From the NCBI GenBank assembly GCA_021229015.1, contig CM037785.1:1920964-1984963 (forward strand): a stretch of DNA of 64,000 nucleotides, given 5' to 3'. The notes under the pieces were generated by a model. It was not told where the DNA came from. It searched no databases and saw nothing but the letters and a program-made list of their open reading frames with translations. This document shows positions 1-10,973 of this stretch, piece by piece (within the stretch, counting starts at the first letter, position 1; every line of letters starts with the position of its first letter). The translations under genes and the position numbers were made by a program. This DNA comes from Solen grandis (taxonomy: Eukaryota; Mollusca; Bivalvia; Adapedonta; Solenidae).

Positions 1-15
1 GCTACAACAACACAG
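1..15 (+). CDS. 3' end of an exon of the tyrosine-recombinase-like gene (partial)
   Basis: The first 15 bases read Ala-Thr-Thr-Thr-Gln and stop at CAG followed by GTAAAT, a good splice donor. The donor is phase 0, exactly what the next exon at 5794 needs. In this family the HxxR box of the recombinase fold is followed by an Ala-Thr-x-x-Gln stretch and then the MGH segment, so the joined reading ATTTQ-ILDMNNTELQ fits. The arginine and the rest of the catalytic core would lie upstream of the window. The exon is very short here, so the call rests on the donor, the phase match and remembered family spacing. Confidence 0.6.
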
Positions 16-459
16 GTAAATGATTCATCCAGTTTAGTGGTATTATGGTTTGATAGGCTGAAGAGGATATTTTTATGTCCTTGGAAGGAAGAGCATATAG
101 TTGCCACTTTGTCCTTCTTCATAGGTAGATAGGTCTTAATGAGAAGAAATGCAGTGTTCAAGAACCACAACTCTGCTTTGCATAAGTTAGGACTTATTTC
201 CTTTTGTTGTTTGTCAAACTTAAAGTACAATTCTTCATACTCAAAAATAATCCTTAATCTCTTGCTGACCTTGGACATGCATTTTTTCTTTGTAATGCTG
301 AATTACATACTACTCAAAATTTTCTAAGGATCACTTGTTATTTACCAGTAGCATTATAGCTAAAGTCATGTGACTTAGGGGTCATGCATAATTAATGTAA
401 CTTTTTTGCTGAGCAGGTGTGTTGCAACTATACCAAAGACATTATAATTTATATTTAAT

Positions 460-1025
460 CCCCTACCGGTGTTCACACCAGAAGGGACTTTATGTTTGCC
501 CTCTGTCAGTCCATCCGTCCGTCCGTCCGCTCAAATCTGGATCCCGCCATAACTTTATAACTAAGCAAGCTAACTTGATGAAACTTGGTATATGACTAGA
601 TGGCAATGTGTAGATTATGCACATCATTTTATTTTTGTTCTTCGACAAATATTGTGGTTGCTTTGGTAATGGAAATAGGGGAAATAAGGCAAAAAATGGG
701 ATCCCGCAATAACTAACAAAGCTAACTTGATGAAACTTGGTATTTGACTAGATGGCAATGTGTCGATTATGCATATTGTTTTATTTTTGTTCTTCAACTA
801 AAATTGTGGTTGCTATGGTAGGAGATACAAATAATTGATCTTTCAATAACTTTATTCAAGTCATTTGAGTCAAATTTAAGAAATTTTGTTGCATTACATT
901 TCATTTATCTGAAGATTATTTTGAAGACTTGTTCATCAATTCATAAATGTATTATTGATTACCATATTGAGTCAAGGTAGAGCCGGTAGGGGACTTCATG
1001 TGATGCATACAACACCAGTTACTTG
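460..1025 (+). mobile_element. Non-autonomous element with inverted CCCCTACCGGT ends
   Basis: CCCCTACCGGT at 460-470 is matched by GCCGGTAGGGG at 982-992 in inverse orientation. The interior contains a duplicated monomer: the stretch with AACTTGATGAAACTTGGTAT near 574 recurs near 724, about 150 bp later. The right side ends CTTG at 1022-1025 followed by TT, like other elements in the window. A related 5' end (GGGACTTTTTGTTTGC) occurs near 18992. No coding capacity was seen. Confidence 0.6.
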
Positions 1026-1247
1026 TTAACATAAAGTATGAATTGCAATTTCAGGTTTCTGCTGAATTGGTTTTGTCATACTCAACAGATTTTATACATA
1101 TTTGATATATGTACTTGTTATTTCAAAAAACAGGTCCAAATAAATTCTAAACAATGTCTAATTAACAAGACAGGAGATATGCCCAATATTTTATATATTT
1201 TATTTTAAATTTATGGTTTCTGCTCAAAGAAGTTCTCATCATAATTT

Positions 1248-2548
1248 GAGCTTACCTGCACACTTGAGCAATGGATTAGCTTTAAGGATCAATGAGTGTC
1301 CATCTTCTGTCTGTCCGTCTGCAATTTATTTGTTTGCACTCTAGCATCTTCATTTCTTGTGCAATATAATCTTCAAACTTTATGACAATGTAAATAACCA
1401 TAAAACATTGTCTTAATTTGATTTTGGTTGACTATTTTGTCAGAAGTCATGCCCTTTTTATGCCCCTACAAAGTGGGGTGCATATAGCGTTGCACTTGTC
1501 CATCCATCAGTCCGTCCCGAAATCTTGTGAACGCAACTCCTCTTAAACCGGATGGCAGATTTTGCTTAAACTTCCAGGGATGAACAACCTTAATGTGTAG
1601 ATGGTAGTAAAGGAAGGAATTTTCGCGGCGACCAAATTTAACGGAATTATGGCCCTTTGTTGATTTGTTCACTATATACCATATAGAAATTTTGTGAACG
1701 CAACTCCTCTTAAACCGGATGGCAGATTTTGCTTAAACTTCCAGGGATGAACAACCTTAATGTGTAGATGGAAGTAAACTGAAACGCTATGATAAGAACA
1801 GAATTTTGTAGACATTAAATGAAGCTGCTCTTGTTTACGAGCACATCTGCACATTTGGGGCATCTGTGTCCTTTGGACACAGTTCTAGTTAATATAGAAA
1901 AAAGCCAGATTTTACTTCGTTTGCACTCTTGCATCTATATTTTTTAAACAAATGCCTTCAATCTTTATAACAGTGTTAATTACTTTAAAACCTGGGCCAA
2001 GTTACATAATGGCTGATATCAGACTGTTAGGGCAGGGGTTACTGCCCTTTTAATATTGAAAAAGACAAATTTTATTTTGTTTACACTGTAGCATCCTAAT
2101 TTCGTATCCAATCATCTTCAAAACTTGTGACAAAGTTCAGCATCAGTTACACAAAGCCAATTTTGATTTTGACTGATTTTTGCTCACAAGGTCAAGAGTT
2201 ATTGAAGTTAAAAATTGGCTTAGTAAACTTTTTTTGCACTCTAGCATCTTTATTTATAAAACTATCTACAATCTCTCAACACTTTTGTATGAAATAAATG
2301 CTATATGATTTCTCTTTGTTTCTAGCATCTTCATTTTTCAAAATGTCTGATAATGTAAATAGCCTTAATCTCTTGGCAATTTTTAACCATGCCTGATATA
2401 AAGTTTTAAGTAATGAGTTAATGGTTGTTAATGTATGATATTTCCAGATATCAACTTAGTATCTTTAGTTCTAAAGCAATCTGTTTTGTACTTGCATTGA
2501 AGGCCATCAATCACAGGAAAGCAGTTAATGGTCAGCATGGCCCTCTTG
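1248..2548 (+). mobile_element. AGCTCACC-family element (diverged), host of a nested insertion
   Basis: It starts at TGAGCTTACCTG and ends with a decayed GGTCAGCATGGCC hairpin and CTCTTG/TT. The body is tandem ~160-bp monomers containing TTGTTTGCACTCTAGCATC, the same monomer type as in the element at 22801-23646. One monomer is interrupted at 1459 by a different element that ends at 1888; the monomer resumes at TTAATAT. Removing the insert restores GCCCTTTTAATAT, as read intact at 23012 and 2043. Confidence 0.65.
1459..1888 (+). mobile_element. ATGCCCC/GGGGCAT element with CTAG 3' end, nested
   Basis: Inverted ATGCCCC (1460-1466) and GGGGCAT (1857-1863) lie just inside the ends. A perfect 7-bp hairpin TGTGTCC-TTT-GGACACA (1865-1881) precedes CTAG (1885-1888), and the next host bases are TT. 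The interior holds two copies of a monomer beginning TTTTGTGAACGCAACTCC (near 1525 and 1690). The flanking host monomer identifies the insertion as lying within a run of T, with no clear target duplication. This is the arrangement described for Helentron-type elements. Confidence 0.7.
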
Positions 2549-2689
2549 TTTCATATTTATTGAATAAAGAGCAAGTAAATTTTTAATTTATTTTCATAAA
2601 GCCAATGTAATGTTTCAAGAATTATGCTCCTTTATGTTATAATTGTTGGAAACTACTTGTTTTTAGCTTGCCTTGAGGAAGTCCTCTGA

Positions 2690-3680
2690 GAGCTATTGGA
2701 TTGGGGTATGTCGTTTGGTGGGTTTGGCGTGCGGGATGCGTCATTTTTTCCTTGTCCGCATTATAACTCCTAAATGGATGGACAGATTTGAATAATTTTT
2801 GGTACACATATTTATACACATAAAAAAAAGGTTAAGTTAGATGTTGGACAAAATCCCAAAATTCTATACGTAGTTATGGCCCTTTTCGACTTTGAATAAT
2901 GCACTTTGTCAACCCAAAAACTCCTGAACAGAGACAGAGATTTGAATAATTTTTTGTACACATGTTTATACTTATAAAGTGAAGGTCACGTTCAATATTG
3001 GACAAAATCAGCAAATTTTTGACATAGTTATGGCCCTTTTTCAATTTAGAATTTGTAAGAAACACTTTGTCCACACAATTAATGTTTATACTTATAAAAT
3101 GGAGGTCAAGTTTGATGTTGGACAAAATCCGTAAATTGATGACATAGTTATGGCCACTTTTTGACTTAGAATTTGTAAAAAACCACCTTGTCAATGTGTT
3201 AATTCCTGCATACATTGACATGTTTCAAAGATTATTGGTACTTATGTTTTTACCAGTGAAATTAATGACAAGTTTGACATATGTCAAAATCCGTAAGTTT
3301 TTGACATAGTTATGGCCCTTTTTCGACAAAGAAATTTGTAAAAAAAAACTTGTCCACACAATAACTCCTGAACAGATTGAGAGATTTGAATAATTTTTGT
3401 GAGACATGTTAATACTAATAAATGAAGCTCAAGTTCGATGTTGGACAAAATCTGTAAATTAATGACATAGTAATGGCAACTTTTCAAATTAGAATTTTTT
3501 ATATAAAATAAATCATGCTGTCTGTGTAATAACTCCTAAAAAGGTTAACACTTTTCAAGAATGTTGGTGAAGGTCTTGTTTGATTTTTTTAGCAGCATCC
3601 ATGATTTAATGACACAACTATAGCTACTTTTTGACCTAGAAATAAAGGGGGAGGGTCGGGAGGAACAAAAAACCTTGTTC
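2690..3680 (+). repeat. Tandem ~150-160 bp monomers with GACATAGTTATGGCC
   Basis: Six diverged monomers carry TAGTTATGGCC or variants at about 2872, 3026, 3145, 3304, 3463 and 3610, each preceded by GTTGGACAAAATCC. ORFs of 60-115 codons on the minus strand arise from the repeat and are not genes. The block ends near AACCTTG/TT at about 3677, like the 3' ends of the hairpin elements. It may be the core of another such element whose 5' end starts near TTTTTAGCTTGCC at 2661. Confidence 0.65.
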
Positions 3681-3879
3681 ATGCTAGCTTGCAGTGATAA
3701 TGATGTTTTCTCTTTTTTATGACAGTAGATACAAAATAGTTCAGTTGAAATATCAAATTTTTAAATCTAGGAAAAAGGGGTGTTTAGTGGTTTAATTTCA
3801 GTGACTTTTTAGCACTCTGGGAAAGTGGTCTTTCTGACAAGCTTTGTTATCTTCTGACAATTTCTTGTTACCTTTTTTT

Positions 3880-4745
3880 CTAACTTCAATACTGTTAGTC
3901 CAATCCTTTTCAAACTTTTCACACATGTGCATGGCCATAATATCGCAGATGAGTTCGATATTCAGCATTATCGCTTGAATGACTTAGAAGTTATGGCCCT
4001 TGACTTACACAAAATACTTGAAATTGTGATTGTCCGGGCTCTAACTTCAATACCGTTAGTCCAATCCTTTTCAAACTTTTCACACATGTGCATGGCCATA
4101 ATATCCCGGATGAGTTCGATATTCAGCATTATCGCGTGAATGACTTAGAAGTTATGGTCCTTGACGTACACAAAATACTTGAAATTGTGATTGTCCAGGC
4201 TCTAACTTCAATACCGTTAGTCCAATCCTTTTCAAACTTTTCACATATGTGCATGGCCATAATATCACGGATGAGTTTGATATTCAGCATTATCGCGTGA
4301 AAGACTTAAAAGTTATGGCCCTTGACGTACACAAAATACTTGAAATTGTGATTGTCCGGGCTCTAACTTCAATACAGTTTGCCCATTTCTTTTCAAAGTT
4401 TTCACACATGTGCATGGCATAATATCCGATGAGTTATATCAGCATTATCGCGTGAATGACTTAGAAGTTATGGCCCTTGACTTACACAAAATACTTGAAA
4501 TTGTGATTGTCTGGGCTCTAACTTCAATACCATTAGACCAATCCTTTTCAAACTTTCCACACATGTGCATGGCCATAAAATCGCGGATGAGTTTGATATT
4601 CAGCATTATCGCGTGAATGACTTAGAAGTTATGGCCCTTGATGTACACAAAATACTTGATATTGTGATTGTCCGGGCTCTAACTTCAATATTGATTGCCC
4701 AATCCTCTTCAAACTTTCCACACAAGTGCATTGCCATAATATCTT
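3880..4745 (+). repeat. 161-bp tandem repeat, about 5.5 copies
   Basis: The motif CACATGTGCATGGCCATAAT recurs near 3921, 4082, 4243, 4404 and 4559, giving steps of 161, 161, 161 and 155 bp. Copies are close to identical, so this array is younger than its neighbours. Each copy opens a 68-70 codon frame beginning MHG, but 161 is not a multiple of three, so the frame shifts from copy to copy and breaks; these are not genes. Confidence 0.85.
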
Positions 4746-5280
4746 GGCATTTTCGACTGATTTTTGCTTACTAGGTCAAGAGTTATTGAAATTAAAAATT
4801 GGCTTAGTAAACTTTGTTTGCACTCTAGCATCTTTATTTATAAAACAATTATCCACAATCTCTCAACACTTTTGATATAAAATAAATGCTATATGAAATG
4901 CTAGATTTCACTTTGTTTCTAGCATCTTCATTTTTCAAAATGTCTGATAATGTAAATAGCCTTAATCTCTTGGCAATTTTTAACCATGTCTGATATAAGG
5001 TTTTAAGTAATGAGTTAATGGTTGTTAATGTATGATATTTCCAGATATCAACTTAGCATCTTTAGTTCTAAAGCAATCTGTTTTGTACTGGCATTGAAGG
5101 CTATCAATCTCAGGAGAGCGATTAAGGGCCATCATGGCCCTCTTGTTTCATATTTATTAAATAATGGGTTGAAATAAAGAGCAAGTTAATTTTCAATATA
5201 TTTTCATATAGCCAATGTAATATTTCAAGAATTATGCCCCTTTATGGTATAATTGTTGCAAACTACTTGTTTTTGTTCAA
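4743..5280 (+). repeat. Second copy of the 2180-2665 segment, ending in CTCTTG/TT
   Basis: From GAGTTATTGAA to AAACTACTTGTTTTTG this stretch matches 2197-2663 almost base for base with small indels, at an offset of 2584-2600 bp. The match continues past the element end (CTTG at 5142-5145) into ordinary flanking sequence, so this is a local duplication rather than a second insertion of the same element. Confidence 0.75.
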
Positions 5281-5793
5281 TAACTTCTGAAGGATTCAAC
5301 AGATTTGAGTCATGTTTGGTGTTTAAGTATATAATATCAAATAAAGATCATATTGATATTGGACACCAACCACATAATATAATGGTTTCTGCTCATTAAC
5401 TCAACGAATTAGATTCAAAATACCATAAGATCTATATTTTCAAAGTTAAACAATCAGTCAGCATTTTTTAAGTCTTTTTTTTTTAATCATATTTTATGAA
5501 AAACCTGTTAGATTTCTGACAATTACTTGCATTCTGACAATGATTAGCAATCTTCTTAGGTATTTAGGTTAAAAAAAACTATTTGATTATTCCAATATCT
5601 ACATATAAGATATAAAACACTGGATGCAGCTATGAACCACCATGGATAGAGTGTGCAGAAGGCAGGCAGGTTATCTAGACATGCATTTTTTCCCTTTTTA
5701 TTATTCAGATTTTCATGATTCTCACAGATAGAAAAATAATTTAAATACTTTTCTAGTTCAAAATTTTTACGGGTCTTATCTATATTGTTTTAG

Positions 5794-5989
5794 ATCTTGG
5801 ATATGAACAATACAGAACTGCAAATGGTCGCAGACCATATGGGACATAATGTCAACATACATACGGATATATACAGACTAACCTCATCAGTTCTAGAAAA
5901 GGCAAAAGTTGCCAGATTACTTATGGCTGTGGACAATGGTAACGCACACAACTTTGCAGGAAAACATTTAGACACAATACAAGTTGAAG
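5794..5989 (+). CDS. Tyrosine-recombinase-like gene, exon with MGH box and candidate nucleophile Tyr
   Basis: This is an exon of 196 nt (65 codons plus one base) between a TTGTTTTAG acceptor and a GAAG/GTAACT donor, entering in phase 0 and leaving in phase 1. It reads ILDMNNTELQMVADHMGH and continues through NIHTDIYRL and LEKAKVARLLMAVDNG to QVEG. The order LADxMGH then, about ten residues on, a Tyr in an IHxxxYRL context is what tyrosine recombinases show around the second conserved His and the nucleophilic Tyr. The spacing and the helix KVARLLMAV match a metazoan group of uncharacterised YR-domain proteins, possibly Crypton-derived (recalled, not searched). It has no start codon of its own; an apparent TTG start is only mid-exon. 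Whether the protein still cuts DNA cannot be judged without the upstream Arg residues. Confidence 0.78.
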
Positions 5990-6411
5990 GTAACTTTACT
6001 GTATTTTACTTTATAAAGGATGCTTATATAGCGGTTACAAATTATTTTTGTCATAATTGTCTGTCTTTCACCTTTTTTATCCAGAGCATAACTTGAAAAA
6101 GTTGACTATAAACTTCACAAGTATATAGACCTCATATAGGAAGTGTCATGTACAAGAACTGTAACACACACCATACATTCATTAGTCAACACCAGTGAAA
6201 TTGGTTAGGAGCTATAGGTTTGCACTTGTCTGTCATGCCATTCATTTTTCCTGTTTGTTTACTCCATTACTTGGACATGATTTGTTTACTCTGTTCATCC
6301 ACTTGAATATTTATGGATGGATTTCAATAAGACCTCTCAGAAATTTTTCTCATTACCATTAATTAATTAATTACTCATTAATTTGCTATACAGTTAAAGC
6401 CTTGTTTTATA

Positions 6412-6985
6412 TCCCCACAACCAGGGGGGTGCACGTCTACATGTATATAGGAGTCACTTTGTCTGTTAATCTGTCAATCTGCTGGTTGGTTGGATTCAAA
6501 ACTTTTTCTGCAGCATATCTCAAACACTATTTGAGATATCATCATGACACTTTATAGGCACATAGATCTCAATGAGGGGAAAGTGTCATTAATAAGAACC
6601 AAAACTCTCCTTAGCATATTTCATGATAAGTTGCCCTTTGTCAGTTTTCAAACCTGAATTTTGTTCAGAGCATATCCCAAACACTATTTGAGATATCTTC
6701 ATGAAACTCCATAGGTACATAGATCTCAATGAGGAGAAGTGTCATTGATAAGAACAATAACTCTCTTTTGCATATTTCAAGAGTTGTTGCCCTTTGTAAG
6801 TTTTTAAACCTGAATTTTGTCCAGGCTATAGCTCGAAAAGTACATAAAGTTTCATAATGAAACTTCATAGATCTCATTGAGATGAAGTGTCATTGACAAA
6901 AACCATAAATCTCTTTTGCATACTTCAAGAATTGTTGCCCTTTGTTATTTTTCAAACCTACCTGAATTTTGTCTTGAATATTACT
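6412..6985 (+). mobile_element. Element with ~155-bp monomers (GCATATCTCAAACACTATTTG)
   Basis: It opens with ATCCCCACAACCAGGGGGGTGC and holds three to four monomers of about 155 bp, marked by AGCATATC...CAAACACTATTTGAG near 6512 and 6667 and a diverged copy near 6825. A single monomer of the same family lies at 30301-30425. The 3' end was not resolved. Confidence 0.55.
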
Positions 6986-8304
6986 TGAAAACTCTGTGGT
7001 AATTGACCATTATCAAACAAAGTCAGCCATGCTCTTCCATAACTGACCATGTTTTATTAAATGGCACCATGGTTTTCAGCTATGTTCACCAAATATGGTA
7101 AACGACCATTATTAACCACAGTCAGCCATGACATTTAAAATCAAAGTATCTAAGGCACTGAAAAGCTGTCAACAGGAAATAACATTGGAACAAGAAGTTA
7201 CCAAGAGACACTGTACAGATTATTCTTAGTGCTAATGGCTAATCAGTCATACTGACTGTTTGAAAAGCTAAAAAAAACCAAAACATTTACTATATAGCTT
7301 TTATCTTAATATTATAAATGAAACTGGTACTTTTAAATTCACAATGACCATGCCAGCCAGGCATTCTAACTCAATGAAATCTATCCCTACATGAGATTTC
7401 AAATGATACCTCAAATACTTTTTTTGGACAAAAATTAACACTAAAAAACAACAAAGGGCAATAACTAAAAAATTATGAGGGGTAGAGTTATCATTCTTTG
7501 TGTGTCTCCAATTTCATTTATTTCAAATTCCTGCTATCTCAAAGTGACTATTTGGACCATTGTTCTTTACCTGTGTGTAATTGATTGTTTATCTCAAACC
7601 AAGTTGCCAATAATTGTCACACCTCACATTCAGGTGTTTACATTCGACTAAATGTACAGCAAACCATGATGCATGGTATTGGTTAATTACAGGTTTATTT
7701 TTTAGCTTATTACTCAAAATGTGTCAGATTTGCTTTAAATATCACTGTAAATATCAACACAGCCAGTATTCACAATGGCTTTAAAACCTACTGATATCTC
7801 TTAGAGTGCTGAGCAATCTGTGGAAGTCGGTGAGCAATTTGTTGAAGTCGGTATAATTATTGTAACCCTGTTTGTCTAAAATTTTGTTTTAAGCATGTAA
7901 TTCTCATATAAATGCATGCTATTGTGTGTTTACTGCAACTGGATTAAAATGTGCTGATGTTTGTATATTTCAATAATAATTATATGTATACATGTTATTG
8001 TCATGTTGGTGTGCTTTATTTTCTTGTGTTTCCCTGTTTTACAATATGAAATTGCTAATAAATGAAAAATATAATTATAAACGTTTCATTCTTTTATTGC
8101 ATTAAAACATAATTAAAGTGTAGAACAAAAAACACAATCATTAATGTTTATAATGTGACAAATATATATCACTGGCTAAAGTATTGCACATGTAACTAGT
8201 TTTGGATAGGTCTCATTTCAGACATCTCAAACTATTTTTTCTGACCCCGTGAAATCAGAGATAATGAGTGCGGACTGTACTTTCAAATTTTGAAGTTCTA
8301 TTTT
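6986..8304. other. No gene seen; AT-rich sequence
   Basis: There are no long ORFs, splice-compatible exons or clear tandem repeats. It contains an AT-rich tail-like stretch around 7900-8130 with several AATAAA-like hexamers, without an attached coding region. Confidence 0.4.
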
Positions 8305-8945
8305 TGCTCAAGTGAGCTTCTGTGATCGCATTTGTTGTCTTGCATCGTGTATTGTCAACAATATGCTTTAAATGACATCTCCTCTGAAACCGCTGGACAC
8401 AATTTGGTAAAACTTGGCAGGAATGTTCTTTGGGTGAACCTCCTCAAAGTTGCTAAAATTAACTTTATTCATGGTGAACTATGGTTGCAAAGGAAACATT
8501 GAGAAAAAAATGAAAACATAAACAATCTTCCCTCCTTCAAAGCTACTCGCCTAATTTCAAAATAAATTGGTACAGAATTTCTTTGGCACCATTTCTACAA
8601 ATGTTGCTAAAATTAATCTAAAAATGGCCATCAGGGGGTGGCTTATTTGCCTTATATGTATTAAGGGAAATCTCCTCTAAAAACCCTGGACAGAATTTGA
8701 TCGAACTATGCCAAGGATGATCCTTGGGCCTAAGTGCACAAAAGATGCTAAAAAACCCTTAATCCATGTAGAAAAAAGGAAGAAAACTTAAAAGAATCAT
8801 TCCCTTCTTCAGTAGTGGCCCGATTTCAAATTAAAGTGGTACATATGTTCCTTTGATTCAGCTCTATAAATGATGCCTGAATTATTTGATCTGTAAAAGG
8901 ACATGGCCATTAGTGTCAGGACTTATTTGCCTTATTTAGAGGGAG
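8305..8945 (+). mobile_element. AGCTCACC-family element, 3' end not found
   Basis: The 5' part (TTGCTCAAGTGAGCTTCTGTG) is followed by monomers containing CATCTCCTCTGAAACC and GATCCTTGGG-like sequence, the same monomer as in 11331-12056. The terminal GGGCC/GGCCC hairpin is missing, so the copy looks 3'-truncated near TTGCCTTATTTAG. Confidence 0.55.
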
Positions 8946-10120
8946 AAAATTTCATTTAACATCTCTTACTTTGATTTTTTTTTCAATCTTCATGAGTTTT
9001 TCACATTTTATGTAGTTTATTGATTAACAGGATATCAGGGTTTAAAAAAATTTTAAATTCTGGAAAGGTCAATATCATATTGCAATTTATTTTTTTTCCT
9101 TTGATCATAATTAATTCAAATTTAAAGATATTCTTTTAAAAGAAAAGAGGTAGATACAAAATCCCAAAGTAAACTTTTGTAAATGGTCATAATGTACATA
9201 AGTACAATATCTCAGTTCCTTTAAATATCTAGCCTTAGAGAGTCCAGAGTAATGGCCCTTAATTGATGAAATACTGACAACTTATAAGTGTCTTCTCTTT
9301 AACTGTAACAAATGTGGCAAATCATTATCATACTTGTTCACAATGTAGATTGGCACAATATCATTGTTCTTTTGGATAACTCTGAGACTTCTGAGTTATA
9401 TATATATATAATGTCCCTTTAAATTATGAAATATTGCCAAATTAACTGTCTGCTCTCTAGCTGGAATAAATGATTATGATAGAAATAAAGTATTATTTGG
9501 CAATAAAATGTTTTTATGATAATAGTTAAAAAAAAAATCACCTTTTAGCTCTTTTGCATGCTTTCCCCCCACCCCCTTCCTGTGGTCTTGGAACCCTTTC
9601 TGGCCAATGCAAAATAACAACATCCAAATGGACTTATTCCCTGTTGTTGTTTTTAGCACACCGGATAACAAAGTACTCAGAGAAACTTTAAAAAAGTGTT
9701 TATTTTACATTGTTTAAATTTTGTCGTGTTGTTTATGCCTCAAATTCCTTAAAATATGCACTGACCAGCTTATAATTATATAATATAGTTAAAGGTTGTT
9801 ATATGTTCAACAAACATGTTCTCTTTTAATATGCCCCACAATTTTATATGCCCCACAAGTTCACAGGAAGTGAGGTCAGGAAGTCACATGACATCAGCCA
9901 TTTTTGAACACATTGAGAATGAGCAGTCTGTGGTTTCCATTATTATTAGTGCTACTTCTTTTTTTTATTTTTCTTACACTTGTGGTAATATGTCTTATAA
10001 TGATGATAGTTACCAGAAGATGGACTACTCTTTTTATGTCTTGGAGTAATGATTTACAGTAGAAGCCTAACAATGTTAAATATGATAAGGGGTATGTTGT
10101 TGTTTATAACTACATGGTGT

Positions 10121-10166
<46 letters not shown>

Positions 10167-10973
10167 AACAGAAAATGAAATAAACCAACCCTTTGTTACA
10201 TTGTAGTTACAGTAGCTTGAACAATTGAAAAGATTGCTTTTGCATCAAATCTTAATGCGACTGCAACAAGTGAAATAAAAAAAATCATATAACTTAAAAT
10301 ATTATCTTAACCAATCAAAGATATTGGACAGAAATGAAATAAAAAAAATGTATATTGTGTCGCAAAAAAATGTTCATAGAAAAAAAAAAAAAAAATCCAT
10401 TATATGTCCCAGTACTCAAGAACTTACACATATGTGATAATGTTAATCTTTCAATGTGCATTGCTAGATTCTTATCTCTGGATGTGCATGACATATATAT
10501 TTCTTGCATATTAATCAGGTCATTGCAGAGTAACGTGCCCTTGGACGTAATATAGAAATTGCCCACCAGGATGTTCTATTTTGTGGCACCAACTTCATTT
10601 CTGCAGTGACACAATGTGTGGCTTAAAAGATTGTTATTATATATTGCACATCTCCTTTGTCAAAGCAGTATTTGGAGGGTATTATTAACCTTTAGTAATA
10701 GTTCTAGATATTATTAATAATATGATTGACCTTTTTGTTGTTAATCTCATTTAAAGATGATATAGTTGGGAAAGTGATAGCAGTTTTATCAAAGTAACTA
10801 AGGGAACAAACTGTCATAACTCATTTTCTTTTTAATTGAACAGATCTGCCAGTGCCTGTTGATTACGATGACGTTTGGTGCAATATGGTCAGGAATGATG
10901 GTTTGTTGCATTTAAATTATAATGCTTTTGAAATAATAAATTAGACTTGCCAAAGAAATACTGCATATTTTTA
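8946..10973. other. No gene seen; includes a 37-base poly(T) run
   Basis: The stretch is AT-rich. It includes T37 at 10124-10160, which could be the complement of a poly(A) tail, but nothing recognisable is attached to it. Short ORFs at 9474-9671, 9816-10049 and 10315-10566 have no recognisable domain or gene context. Confidence 0.4.

Larger units (their letters stand above)
16..5793 (+). other. Intron of the recombinase-like gene, mostly repeats
   Basis: This intron of about 5.8 kb runs from GTAAAT to TTTTAG. It is filled by the elements listed separately (460-1025, 1248-2548 with a nested copy, tandem arrays at 2690-3680 and 3880-4745, a duplicated segment at 4743-5280). Positions 16-459 and 5281-5793 show nothing beyond AT-rich sequence. 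No further exon was found. Confidence 0.5.

Noticed and set aside
1466..1863. Pair of minus-strand ORFs sharing YHLHIKVVHPWKFKQNLPSG
   Set aside because: Translation of the duplicated monomer in the ATGCCCC element.
10844..10887. Possible micro-exon after ATTGAACAG reading DLPVPVDYDDVWCNM
   Set aside because: The length (44 nt) breaks the phase-1 continuity between the exons at 5794 and 24298, the donor GTCAGG is poor, and the join without it is already open.
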